A DNA stretch of 7,406 bases, from the NCBI GenBank assembly GCA_025965815.1, contig JAOPWF010000639.1, forward strand, positions 1 to 7,406. The letters are read 5' to 3'. Numbering within the stretch: position 1 is the first letter of the stretch; each line of letters starts with the position of its first letter. Source of the DNA: Mycobacterium sp. (GTDB lineage Bacteria > Actinomycetota > Actinomycetes > Mycobacteriales > Mycobacteriaceae). Both the position numbers and the translations under genes were made by a program. Below the pieces are notes generated by a model. That model worked only from the letters and a program-made list of their open reading frames with translations, ran no database searches and was not told the origin of the DNA. Shown one piece after another: positions 1-7,235 of the stretch.

Positions 1-1304
1 TGGCTAAGTTCCTAGGTATCCAGAACGTGTTGAGCAACAAGTTCGAGACGGACGAGGACGGCCTGATCACCGGCAAGGTGCTCAACCCCATCCTGTGGGG
101 TTCGGGCAAGGCCAGGGCCGTGCAGGCGTTCGCCGCCAGGAACGGTGTCGACTTGGCGCAGAGCTATTTCTATGCCGACGGCGACGAAGACGTCGCATTG
201 ATGTACCTCGTCGGCAATCCGCGTCCCACCAACCCGGCAGGCAAGCTGGCCGCCGTCGCAGCCAAACGTGGCTGGCCGGTAATGAGATTCAGCAGTCGCG
301 GCGGTGGTGGACCGCTGGGGCAGCTACGGACGCTGGCCGGGGTGGGTTCGATGATTCCCGTCGCGGCGGGTGCGTTGGGCGTCGGTCTGCTCGCCCGTAA
401 CAAGCGACGCGGGGTTAACTTCTTCACCTCCAACTGGCCCCCGCTGCTGCTGGGCGCTAGCGGTGTCAACATCAACGTAATTGGTGAAGAGAACCTCACC
501 GCGCAACGGCCGGCGGTGTTTATCTTCAACCACCGCAACAACTTCGACCCATTTATCGCCGGTTCCCTGATCAAGGACAACTTCACCTCGGTGGGCAAGA
601 AGGAGCTGGAGAACGACCCGATCGCCGGAACCATCGGGAAGGTTATGGACGCCGCCTTCATCGACCGGGATGACCCGCGCGCGGCGGTCGAAGGGCTACA
701 CAAGATCGAGGAGCTTGCCAGAAAGGGCTTGTCGGTCATGATCGCGCCGGAGGGCACCCGGCTGGACACCACCGAGGTCGGGCCGTTCAAAAAGGGGCCG
801 TTCCGCATCGCGATGACGGCCCAGATTCCCATCGTGCCCATCGTGATCCGCAACGCCGAGGTGATCGCGGCGCGAGACTCCAGCACCATGCACCCCGGCA
901 GTGTCGACGTCGCGGTCTTCCCGCCGATATCGGTGAAGGACTGGACGGTGAGCAACCTCCCCGATCGAATCGCCGAGGTACGTCAGCTTTACCTGGACAC
1001 GCTAAAGAACTGGCCCTATAACGAGCTGCCCGAGCCGGACCTGTACGCGAACTCAAAGGCCGCCGCTCCTGCGAAGAAGGCTCCCGCGAAGAAGGCTCCC
1101 GCGAAGAAGGCGGCTGCGAAAAAGGCGCCCGCCAAGAACGCGGCGGCGAAGAAGTCCGCGGAAAAGTCTCCCGCCAAGAAGGCCGCGAAAGCCAGCGCGA
1201 AGGCAGCCAAGAAGTCAGGCAAGAAGGCGGCCAAGAAGACAGCGCAGACGACTGAAGCCGCCGCAAAGACCACGCGCAATCCCGGGGTGAAAGGACGACC
1301 GTGA
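1..1304 (+). CDS. plsC: HAD-hydrolase/1-acyl-sn-glycerol-3-phosphate acyltransferase fusion (5'-partial)
   Basis: The product should acylate lysophosphatidate at sn-2 with an acyl-CoA or acyl-ACP to give phosphatidate at the inner membrane. The frame is open to the left edge (first whole codon at 3), so the true start lies outside; the GTG at 27 is internal. Numbering from that GTG, residues 1-90 look like the end of a HAD subfamily IB (SerB-like) domain, with a motif IV-like acidic cluster at D51-D55. A hydrophobic segment follows at about 104-123. The acyltransferase domain has the catalytic NHX4D motif (N168, H169, D174), a basic GKKEL block near 190, EGTR at 242-245 and an IPIVPIVI strand near 267-274. 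Residues 344-425 form a Lys/Ala/Pro-rich tail. From memory, M. tuberculosis Rv2483c is also a HAD-PlsC fusion, of about 580 aa. The stop overlaps the plsB2 start. The family call is firm; acyl specificity and HAD activity cannot be read from this fragment. Confidence 0.93.
   Translation, partial: AKFLGIQNVLSNKFETDEDGLITGKVLNPILWGSGKARAVQAFAARNGVDLAQSYFYADGDEDVALMYLVGNPRPTNPAGKLAAVAAKRGWPVMRFSSRGGGGPLGQLRTLAGVGSMIPVAAGALGVGLLARNKRRGVNFFTSNWPPLLLGASGVNINVIGEENLTAQRPAVFIFNHRNNFDPFIAGSLIKDNFTSVGKKELENDPIAGTIGKVMDAAFIDRDDPRAAVEGLHKIEELARKGLSVMIAPEGTRLDTTEVGPFKKGPFRIAMTAQIPIVPIVIRNAEVIAARDSSTMHPGSVDVAVFPPISVKDWTVSNLPDRIAEVRQLYLDTLKNWPYNELPEPDLYANSKAAAPAKKAPAKKAPAKKAAAKKAPAKNAAAKKSAEKSPAKKAAKASAKAAKKSGKKAAKKTAQTTEAAAKTTRNPGVKGRP
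1071..1160 (+). repeat. Six tandem 15-bp units encoding the lysine-rich tail of PlsC
   Basis: Six consecutive 15-bp units run from 1071. The first two are identical (GCGAAGAAGGCTCCC) and the rest are diverged copies. Each encodes an AKKAP-like pentapeptide, and the pattern decays into irregular KKA/KKS runs up to about 1260. The units keep frame, so copy number could change by slippage or recombination without breaking the downstream GTGA junction. The encoded tail resembles histone H1 or the C-terminal arm of mycobacterial HupB in composition only. Confidence 0.8.
1290..1304 (+). promoter_or_regulatory. Ribosome binding site and GTGA stop/start overlap of plsC and plsB2
   Basis: AAAGGA at 1290-1295 lies 5 nt before the GTG at 1301, inside the last plsC codons. 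The plsC stop TGA (1302-1304) overlaps that GTG by 4 nt in total. This supports the GTG as the plsB2 start and suggests translational coupling of the two acyltransferases. Confidence 0.75.
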
Positions 1305-3649
1305 CAGCCCCCACCGACGACTTGGCCTCCTTCACAACAACTGATGACGCTCTGGTCCTGGCATCCGTGTCCTCGCCGGCCGAACGTGAGCTGCTGGACG
1401 ACTGGCTCACACAGCAGCGGCGCGAGCACCCCGACTCCAATGTCGAAGTATTGCAACTGCCTGCCGAAGATCCGGCCCCCGGTGTCCTCGCCCGGCTGGT
1501 CGAACTGTTGGAAGCCGACGACGACCGATCGGTGGTGCCGGCGCGGGTGTTCTGGCGGCCTGGTGGCCTACCCACCCGCTCCAAGCTGTTCGGTCTGCTG
1601 GCCGGCCGTGACACCTACCGTCCTCCGGACTGGCGGCAGCGCCGCATCCTGAGTAAGGATCCGTCGCGGGCCCGGGTGGTCGCCGGTGAGCCGGCGAAGG
1701 TCTCCGAACTGCGCCAGCAGTGGCGTGACACCACTGTCGGGGAGAGCCCGCGCGAGTTCGCGCGCTTCGTCCTGCGCCGGGCAACCCTGGCCATCGAGCG
1801 TGTCGAATACCGGTTGCTGGGGCCGGAATACAAGTCACCGCGGCTGGTGAAGCCGGAGATGATGGAGTCCGCGCGCTTTCGGGCGGGCCTGGAACAGATA
1901 CCCGGTGCGTCGGTCGAAAAGGCCGGCAAGATGCTCGACGAGCTCGCCACCGGATGGAGCCGCTTCTCGGTTGACCTGATCCCGGCGCTCAGCAGGCTGA
2001 TCTACAGCCGTGGCTTCGACCCGCAACTCGACTACGACCAGCAACAGATCGAATCGATGCGCAAGGCCCTCGAAACGCATCCCGCGGTGATGCTGTTCTC
2101 GCATCGCTCTAACCTCGATACCGCGGCTTTGACGGTGGCGATGCAGGAGAACAGGCTGCCGCGTGCCCACCTTTTCGCCGGCATCAATATGTCGTTCGGG
2201 TTCATGGGGCCGCTGATGCGGCGCTCCGGTGTCATCTTCATCCGGCGCGGTACCGGCGACGACCCGCTCTACAAGTACGTGCTCAAGGAGTTCGTCGGCT
2301 ACGTCGTGGAGAAACGGTTCAACCTGAGCTGGTCCATCGAGGGCACGCGTTCGCGCACCGGCAAGATGCTGCCGCCGAAGCTGGGGCTCATGAGCTACGT
2401 CGCCGACGCCTATCTCGACGGCCGCAGCGATGACATTCTGCTGCAACCGGTTTCGATCAGCTTCGACCAGCTCCACGAGATCGCGGAATACGCGGAATAC
2501 GCCCGCGGTGGCGAGAAGACCCCCGAGGGCCTGAGCTGGCTCTACAACTTCATCAAGGCGCAGGGCGAGCGCAACTACGGAAAGATCTACGTCCGTTTTC
2601 CCGAGGCGGTGTCGATGCGCCCGTACCTGGGCGCTCCGCACGGTGAGCTCGCCGAGGACAAGGTCGCCAAACGGCTTGCGCTGCAGAAGATGGCGTTCGA
2701 GGTGGCCTGGCGCACCCTGCGCGCCACGCCGGTCAACGCCACCGGTCTGGTGTCGGCACTGTTGCTGGCGACCCGCGGTGCCGCGCTCACGCTGACGCAG
2801 CTCCACCACACGCTGCAGGATTCGTTGGACTACATGGAGCGCAAGCAGACGCCGATGACGGCTAGTGCGGTGCGGCTGCGCACGCCCGAGGGCGTCAGGT
2901 CAGCGGTCGACGCGCTTTCCAACGGTCACCCGGTCACCCGCGTCGACGGCGGCCGGGAGCCGGTGTGGCGGATCGCCCCCCAGGACGAGCACGCGGCCTC
3001 GTTCTACCGGAACTCGGTGATTCATGCGTTCCTGGAGACCTCGATCGTCGAACTGGCGTTGGCGCACGCGGCTCACGCCGACGGCGACCGGCTGGAGGCC
3101 TTCTGGGCCCAGGCGATGCGGCTGCGCGATCTGCTGAAGTTCGATTTCTACTTCGCCGACTCAGCGGCGTTTCGCGCCAACATCGCCGAGGAGATGGACT
3201 GGCTGGACGACTGGGAGGCCAAAGTCACCGCCGGCGGCGAGGAGATCGACACCCTGCTGCGCGCCAAGAAGCCGCTGATGGCCCACGCGATGCTCCGGAC
3301 GTTCTTCGAGGCGTATGAGATCGTTTCCGACGTGCTGCGTGACGCGCCGGTCGAGATCAGCGAAAAGGATCTGACCAAGCTGGCGATGGGCGTCGGCAAC
3401 CAATATGTCGCGCAAGGGCTCGTACGCAGCAGTGAGCCGGTGTCGACGCTCCTGTTCACCACGGCGCGCCAGGTCGCGGCCGACCAGCATCTGCTCGAAC
3501 CGGCAGCCGATCTCGAGGATCGTCGCAAAGCGTTCCACTCCGAGTTACGGGGCATTCTGCGCGACGTCAACCATGTCGAGCGGATGGCCCGTGACCAGTT
3601 TTTCGCGCGCGAAGTGCAGGCACGGCGGCCTCAGGACGAGACCGCCTGA
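1301..3649 (+). CDS. plsB2: Glycerol-3-phosphate 1-O-acyltransferase (PlsB type)
   Basis: Membrane-associated enzyme that transfers a fatty acyl group to sn-1 of glycerol 3-phosphate, giving lysophosphatidate, the first committed step of glycerophospholipid and triacylglycerol synthesis. The 782-aa length is close to E. coli PlsB (about 807 aa). The order of acyltransferase motifs is complete: SHRSNLD with catalytic H268 and D273, FIRR at 313-316, [11 protein letters not shown] around 345-355, and the VSISFD strand at 384-389. A large alpha-helical C-terminal domain, typical of PlsB and absent from the short PlsC family, fills residues 400-782. From memory the sequence is close to M. tuberculosis PlsB2 (Rv2482c), including the ends of the motif blocks. 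The GTG start is backed by its ribosome binding site and the 4-nt overlap with plsC. The adjacent PlsC would use its product. No frameshift or missing catalytic residue was seen. Confidence 0.95.
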   Translation: MTAPTDDLASFTTTDDALVLASVSSPAERELLDDWLTQQRREHPDSNVEVLQLPAEDPAPGVLARLVELLEADDDRSVVPARVFWRPGGLPTRSKLFGLLAGRDTYRPPDWRQRRILSKDPSRARVVAGEPAKVSELRQQWRDTTVGESPREFARFVLRRATLAIERVEYRLLGPEYKSPRLVKPEMMESARFRAGLEQIPGASVEKAGKMLDELATGWSRFSVDLIPALSRLIYSRGFDPQLDYDQQQIESMRKALETHPAVMLFSHRSNLDTAALTVAMQENRLPRAHLFAGINMSFGFMGPLMRRSGVIFIRRGTGDDPLYKYVLKEFVGYVVEKRFNLSWSIEGTRSRTGKMLPPKLGLMSYVADAYLDGRSDDILLQPVSISFDQLHEIAEYAEYARGGEKTPEGLSWLYNFIKAQGERNYGKIYVRFPEAVSMRPYLGAPHGELAEDKVAKRLALQKMAFEVAWRTLRATPVNATGLVSALLLATRGAALTLTQLHHTLQDSLDYMERKQTPMTASAVRLRTPEGVRSAVDALSNGHPVTRVDGGREPVWRIAPQDEHAASFYRNSVIHAFLETSIVELALAHAAHADGDRLEAFWAQAMRLRDLLKFDFYFADSAAFRANIAEEMDWLDDWEAKVTAGGEEIDTLLRAKKPLMAHAMLRTFFEAYEIVSDVLRDAPVEISEKDLTKLAMGVGNQYVAQGLVRSSEPVSTLLFTTARQVAADQHLLEPAADLEDRRKAFHSELRGILRDVNHVERMARDQFFAREVQARRPQDETA

Positions 3650-3672
3650 TCAAGAGCCGGACACCTGCGCGA

Positions 3673-3692
3673 CACTTCGGATAGCCGAAGTG
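3673..3692 (+). terminator. Hairpin after plsB2, probable terminator without U-tract
   Basis: CACTTCGG, loop ATAG, CCGAAGTG: a perfect 8-bp stem with a 4-nt loop, beginning 23 nt after the plsB2 stop. The bases that follow (GGGCTGACG) contain no run of T, so it is not a canonical E. coli-type terminator. Stem-loops lacking a U-tract are commonly predicted as terminators in mycobacteria. It could instead be a 3'-end stabilising or processing structure. Confidence 0.5.
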
Positions 3693-3859
3693 GGCTGACG
3701 TCGCGCGCGCAAAGACGGAGAACTCTTCGCTGACGGGTGCCGGGAGCGGCCAGAACTGCGGTTTTGCGCGGGTGGCCCTTGCGTCAGCAAACAGTGGCAA
3801 AGGTCGTGACGACGACGAATAGTCATCTGTTCGTCCGATAGCACAAGTACAGCAAACGC

Positions 3860-3868
3860 TGGTTATAT
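3860..3868 (+). promoter_or_regulatory. Candidate extended -10 element for the small gene at 4048
   Basis: TGG followed by TTATAT (3863-3868) resembles a TGn extended -10 box and is a rare AT-rich island in GC-rich DNA. No convincing TTGACA-like -35 box sits 17 nt upstream (the bases there are GCACAA). If used, transcription would begin near 3875 and give a leader of roughly 170 nt. Only weak support. Confidence 0.25.
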
Positions 3869-3871
3869 CGT

Positions 3872-3890
3872 GGTGGCCATTGCTGCCACC
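3872..3890. repeat. Inverted repeat GGTGGC-N7-GCCACC
   Basis: Perfect 6-bp arms (3872-3877 and 3885-3890) separated by 7 nt, immediately after the candidate -10 element. It would sit either over the transcription start as a possible operator, or at the very 5' end of the leader as a stabilising hairpin. Short GC-rich arms arise easily by chance in this DNA. Confidence 0.3.
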
Positions 3891-4031
3891 GTCGAACAGA
3901 GGCGAAGTTGCATGGATGTGGTTGCGCTGGTTACGCCACGTCGCGGTGGCCTGCGGAACGATTCGGGTGCGACATGACTTTCGAACACGCAACGGCGATA
4001 GCGACTGTTGGGAGCAGGCGCGCTTCGCGGC

Positions 4032-4040
4032 AGGGGGAGA
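4032..4040 (+). promoter_or_regulatory. Ribosome binding site that decides the start of the small gene
   Basis: AGGGGGAGA ends 7 nt before the ATG at 4048. It is the strongest Shine-Dalgarno-like sequence in the window. It fixes this ATG over the in-frame ATG at 3880 and the internal ATGs at 4075 and 4084. Confidence 0.7.
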
Positions 4041-4047
4041 CGAGATT

Positions 4048-4311
4048 ATGTCGAGCTTGAACGATGTGGACGAGATGCCCCACATGGTGTGCGTTTATGT
4101 GCGCGGCGTGGGGCGTTCACGCGCGGTGTGTAATTGCGGGTGGGGTTCGAAGTCCCGGTTATTCAAAGGCATGGCCACGATGGATGCCCAGGAGCACGCC
4201 GCACAGACCGGGCATGCACCCGGCATCCCCCTAGTGCGGACTTCGAAACTCATCGGGCGGATAAGCGCCACCCCCCACATGGAGGGCGCGGGCCAGATCC
4301 GAGCCGACTGA
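4048..4311 (+). CDS. Small hypothetical protein with CXC and His-X5-His pattern
   Basis: An 87-aa protein that I do not recognise by name. A conserved-looking core spans residues 12-63: C15 in a short hydrophobic strand, then C28-N-C30-G-W32, and later H50-A-A-Q-T-G-H56. The C-X-C ... H-X5-H spacing (19 residues between C30 and H50) could form a single metal-binding knuckle, but no metal ligand is proven. There is no signal peptide or membrane segment, so it is probably cytosolic. The last 25 residues (TSKLIGRISA onward) look like a flexible tail. The start is chosen from the strong ribosome binding site at 4032-4040. It follows a long non-coding stretch and converges on the response regulator gene, 34 nt away, so it is probably transcribed alone. 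Composition fits coding DNA better than the flanks, and the good RBS makes a real gene likely. Function unknown. Confidence 0.65.
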   Translation: MSSLNDVDEMPHMVCVYVRGVGRSRAVCNCGWGSKSRLFKGMATMDAQEHAAQTGHAPGIPLVRTSKLIGRISATPHMEGAGQIRAD

Positions 4312-4329
4312 ATCGTGGGTGTTCAGGCT
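4302..4329. terminator. Weak stem-loop between convergent genes
   Basis: AGCC (4302-4305) pairs with GGCT (4326-4329) and TGAA (4309-4312) with TTCA (4322-4325), leaving a 3-nt bulge and a 9-nt loop. It spans the stop of the small gene and the 34-nt gap before the convergent response regulator stop. It is the only structure there that could end transcription from either side. There is no T-run, and the bulge makes it modest. Confidence 0.25.
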
Positions 4330-4345
4330 TTGCGTGATCCCGACG

Positions 4346-5002
4346 CTACATGTCGTCGAGGTTGATGATGCCGTCCTGTATGGCGCGTGCAACCAGCGCG
4401 GCCTTTGTGGGAGCCGGCCGACCGACCGATGCATATTTGGCGCGAACCCGTTGAAGATGGGTGCGCACCGTGGTGGGTGCGATGAAGAGCTTTTTGGCGA
4501 CCAGGTCCTTGCTCTCGGTTTGAAACCATGCGATGAGCACTTCCTGCTCGCGCCGTGCCAGGCTGGGTCGTCCCACGTTGCGATCGTTGAACATTGCCCC
4601 CGCCATCCGCGGGCCGACATAGGGCGTGTCGGATCGGGCCGCATGGATCGCGTCCATCAGATGGTCCTTGCCCTCGGACTTGACGAGATACGTGATCGCG
4701 CCGAGGTCAAGGCAGTGCAGTATCACCTCGTCTGTGCCGATGTGGGAGTAGACGATGACCCGGTGGTAAGGGGCGATCCGTTCGAGCAGGGAGAAATCCA
4801 GACAACGGCTTTGCAGCTCAAGGTCCAGTAACACGATGTCGAGATCGTTCGTGCCCTCTGGGTGCTCGGCGAGGAATTGCTCCGCCGAGAAATAATTGCC
4901 GACGATCTTGATGGGCGGATCGGCTTCGGCACACCAGGCCTGAACTCCCGCGTGTATCACATCGTGGTCGTCGACGATCGCGACCGAAACCTCAGCTGAC
5001 AT
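4346..5002 (-). CDS. Two-component response regulator, NarL/LuxR family
   Basis: A 218-aa cytosolic transcription factor expected to be phosphorylated by the kinase encoded just upstream. The receiver domain (about 5-123) has the acidic pair D11-D12, the phosphoacceptor D60 in VLLDLEL, S86 at the conserved Ser/Thr position, Y105 and K108. A linker leads to a LuxR-type helix-turn-helix at about 147-208 (SLARREQEVL ... TTVRTHLQRVRAKY), the usual NarL layout and length. The ATG at 5002 is chosen because the receiver begins a few residues later; the upstream in-frame start at 5074 would add 24 non-conserved residues inside the kinase gene. The kinase stop (4994-4992) lies within this gene, an 11-nt overlap, and no clear Shine-Dalgarno precedes the ATG, so translation is probably coupled. 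The target genes cannot be told from sequence. Confidence 0.92.
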   Translation of the reverse strand: MSAEVSVAIVDDHDVIHAGVQAWCAEADPPIKIVGNYFSAEQFLAEHPEGTNDLDIVLLDLELQSRCLDFSLLERIAPYHRVIVYSHIGTDEVILHCLDLGAITYLVKSEGKDHLMDAIHAARSDTPYVGPRMAGAMFNDRNVGRPSLARREQEVLIAWFQTESKDLVAKKLFIAPTTVRTHLQRVRAKYASVGRPAPTKAALVARAIQDGIINLDDM

Positions 5003-7235
5003 GTTCGTAATCAAAGATAGGGTCGCACCTTCCAGCCCGTACGGCGTGGCGAACGGTAAACCAGGCCGTGCCATTCAAGGTCACTAAATTAACGTCATCG
5101 TCACTGGCGGGCCAGGCGTGTTCCACCGGATAGAGTCCCCGCCAGCCCTCGAAGACCACGCTGACGACCACCTCGTCGGCTGTGGCGGTCAGCACGATCC
5201 GGGCAGCCGTTGCGGTGTTCTGCAGGATTTCCGCAACGGGTGCGACGAGAGCGTCGATGTCGTCGTCGTCGATGGCCGGCAGCGCGCAGTCGACATGCAG
5301 CACCACATCGACGCTGCGATCCATCGCCGCGTCGATGGGTGGGCGCAGCCTGCGCAGCAGCGCATGGTCGAAGGTCGCTGACTGGTCGAACAGTGCACGC
5401 ATCCGCTGCGATTCAGCTCGCGCATTTCGTTGCATCTCGGAGTCGACTGGACCGCCCCGGCTCAGTGCGATCAGCAAGGGCACGACGCTTTGCGCGAGTC
5501 CGGCATAGCGCCGCCTATAGTCGGCCCGCAGCGCCTCGGCTACCCGCTGTCTGGTCCGCACTTCCAGATGGGCCCGGGCTTCGGCCTGCGCCTCCTCGGC
5601 GGCGTCACCCATGAGTTCGTAGGCCACCAGTGAGCACAACTGAAGAACGAGGATGCTGCCGGTGCCCAGCCCGAGGTACAACCAGGTGGGTGCCGATGAA
5701 TCCAGCATGAGATTCGCGACCCACATGACCGCCCAGTACGCCGCGACGACCGCCGCGACAAGAGGGGCGGGCAGGCCCAGCAGCAGTGGCAGCAAGCACC
5801 AGCCGATGCTGTACCAGGACCAGTTCGCCGGCCCGTAGAGGCTATCTCTGTCCAGCAACACCGGCTGAAGGGCAGCCACCACGAGTAGCGCGGCCGCCGC
5901 AGGCACAGCCGGCCGCCAACGGCCCCATAGGATGCCTGGGAGCGCTGCCAGCGAGCTCACCACCGCCAACGCGGCCAACGCGATCTGTGCCACCGGGTAT
6001 GAAGTGTCCGCCAGCGAGTAGGGTGCCGAAGCGACGAGATTGAAGACCGCATAACTTGTCAGCGCGAGAGCGAAGCCGATACGGACCCGGTCGATCTGCC
6101 GGTCGGGATTGGTGACTTCAGGATCGCGGGGCGGCGTCTGCGGCTCCGTTTGCCAGGAGAGCTCTACCGACGTGCCGCAGCCGGGGGCGGAGCGGATGTC
6201 CACCTGGCACCCGGCCCGTTGCATGCGGGCGGTGATGGAGTCGGCGATCCCGTGCCCGGCCGTCGCTTCGCCCGGGGCGAATCCGAGGCCGTCGTCACTC
6301 ACGACGACGTAACGCGCACCGACGGCGACGTACATCCAGGTCGCCCGGGCGTGCCGGTCGACGTTGGTCATCGCCTCGCGCGCCGCGGCCACCACAGCCT
6401 TTCCGGTCTCGCCGTCCAGCCAGACCTCGTCGCGGCCGGCGAACCGGAGCGGAGTGCGGACATGGGCGGCGTGCTGGCGCAGCGCCGCGACCAGTTCGAT
6501 CGGCGGAGTCGAAATCTGTGGACCTTCTGCCAGCAGTTGGAGGTCGCGGGTGGCCTGGGCGGCGAGCCGCTCCGGTGGCAGCGGTGTGCCTTTCCCGACC
6601 AGAAGCAGAGTCGACGCTGCAGTGTCGTGCAGGAGAGCGAGCTGCTCGCGGTCGTAGTCCCGAACGGCGTCAGCTACCTGCTTGTTGACCTCGGCCGCTT
6701 CGCGGTCGGCGCGGGCGCGGTCCGCCGCGGCAGCGAGCCGCAGCAACATGACGCGGATGACTGCCGTGATTGCCGCTTGCACCAGAACCACGAATCCGGC
6801 CACCCTCAGATCGGCCCAATCGCCGACGGCGGCGCCACTCCACATCAGGGCCGCCGCGATCGACACGGCCATCAGAATGCTCAGCCTCGGCGGCAGCGCA
6901 ACAGCGAAGCTGACAGCCGCCGTGATCGCCACGGCCTGCGGCGCACTGTAGCTAACCGCGAAGTCGGCTCCGGTGGTCGGTAGCGGTATCGCCGCGCAGA
7001 CCGCGAGGGTCAGTAGATAGTCAACGGCCGTGAACGCGCCGCGCTGCGAGCGCGTGGCAATGCGGTAGGCCCCCCAGCACGCCAACACTCCGAGCAGCCA
7101 TTTGCCCATCGGCTGAGCGTCCGAGTGCGGATTGGCGAGCGTGACGATTGCGATGACGATATTGGCGCTGTGGCGCATGAGTACGCCCACGATGCCAGCG
7201 CGACGGATCAGATGCCGTTGCGAAGCGTCCCCCAC
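4992..7235 (-). CDS. Tandem sensor histidine kinase: active NarL-type module fused to a degenerate second module
   Basis: A 747-aa integral membrane sensor, cognate to the overlapping response regulator. Module 1: about six TM helices (14-33, 44-60, 68-84, 94-114, 117-133, 143-165), a charged coiled coil (170-200), phosphoacceptor H203 in LLHDTAAST, and an ATPase domain with N-box (E287, N291, H295), DDGLGF (314-319) and GHGI (327-330). A Pro-rich linker (362-382) follows. Module 2: about six TM helices (386-541), a coiled coil (544-578), then a kinase-like region. Where H203 would align there is A581 or Q582, and no His occurs between 556 and 624. The N-box keeps E669 and N673 but lost its His (now Ala), the DxGxG motif is replaced by EGWRG (696-700), and the GHGI lid is gone. 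Module 2 is therefore probably a pseudokinase regulatory half. The GTG start at 7235 follows a G-rich stretch (GGGG 5 nt before); a TTG at 7292 would add 19 residues with no clear RBS. The signal sensed is unknown. Confidence 0.88.
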   Translation of the reverse strand: MGDASQRHLIRRAGIVGVLMRHSANIVIAIVTLANPHSDAQPMGKWLLGVLACWGAYRIATRSQRGAFTAVDYLLTLAVCAAIPLPTTGADFAVSYSAPQAVAITAAVSFAVALPPRLSILMAVSIAAALMWSGAAVGDWADLRVAGFVVLVQAAITAVIRVMLLRLAAAADRARADREAAEVNKQVADAVRDYDREQLALLHDTAASTLLLVGKGTPLPPERLAAQATRDLQLLAEGPQISTPPIELVAALRQHAAHVRTPLRFAGRDEVWLDGETGKAVVAAAREAMTNVDRHARATWMYVAVGARYVVVSDDGLGFAPGEATAGHGIADSITARMQRAGCQVDIRSAPGCGTSVELSWQTEPQTPPRDPEVTNPDRQIDRVRIGFALALTSYAVFNLVASAPYSLADTSYPVAQIALAALAVVSSLAALPGILWGRWRPAVPAAAALLVVAALQPVLLDRDSLYGPANWSWYSIGWCLLPLLLGLPAPLVAAVVAAYWAVMWVANLMLDSSAPTWLYLGLGTGSILVLQLCSLVAYELMGDAAEEAQAEARAHLEVRTRQRVAEALRADYRRRYAGLAQSVVPLLIALSRGGPVDSEMQRNARAESQRMRALFDQSATFDHALLRRLRPPIDAAMDRSVDVVLHVDCALPAIDDDDIDALVAPVAEILQNTATAARIVLTATADEVVVSVVFEGWRGLYPVEHAWPASDDDVNLVTLNGTAWFTVRHAVRAGRCDPIFDYEHVS

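Larger units (their letters stand above)
3650..4047. other. Intergenic stretch of about 400 bp without a supported gene
   Basis: Between the plsB2 stop and the small ORF at 4048 no reading frame has both a credible start and protein-like composition. An in-frame ATG at 3880 would extend the small ORF by 56 residues, but it lacks a good ribosome binding site and encodes a Trp/Arg/Cys-rich stretch that looks non-coding. The stretch holds a perfect hairpin just after plsB2 (3673-3692), a possible extended -10 element (3860-3868), a second inverted repeat (3872-3890) and a strong ribosome binding site (4032-4040). The simplest reading is the plsB2 terminator region followed by a promoter and a long leader. 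Confidence 0.6.

Noticed and set aside
27..29. GTG at 27 as the start of plsC
   Set aside because: The frame stays open to the window edge and the upstream residues (KFLGIQN) continue the HAD-like domain; no ribosome binding site precedes it.
1835..2809. 324-codon open frame on the - strand opposite plsB2
   Set aside because: plsB2 is unmistakable on the other strand; the antisense translation is rich in Arg, His and Gln without recognisable motifs, a shadow of third-position GC.
3880..4047. N-terminal extension of the small protein from the ATG at 3880
   Set aside because: No ribosome binding site at 3880, a Trp/Arg/Cys-rich unnatural stretch, and a much better site directly before 4048.
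3567..4085. 172-codon open frame on the - strand across the plsB2 end and the intergenic stretch
   Set aside because: Low-complexity Ser/Arg/Ala composition, overlaps the end of plsB2 and the start of the small gene, no domain signature and no good start context.
4319..4831. 170-codon open frame on the + strand opposite the response regulator
   Set aside because: The regulator on the other strand has complete receiver and helix-turn-helix motifs; this frame shows none.
6150..6983. 277-codon open frame on the + strand, antisense to the sensor kinase
   Set aside because: It lies wholly within the kinase gene, has an Arg/Gly/Asp-rich composition with no domain, and such antisense frames are common in GC-rich coding DNA.
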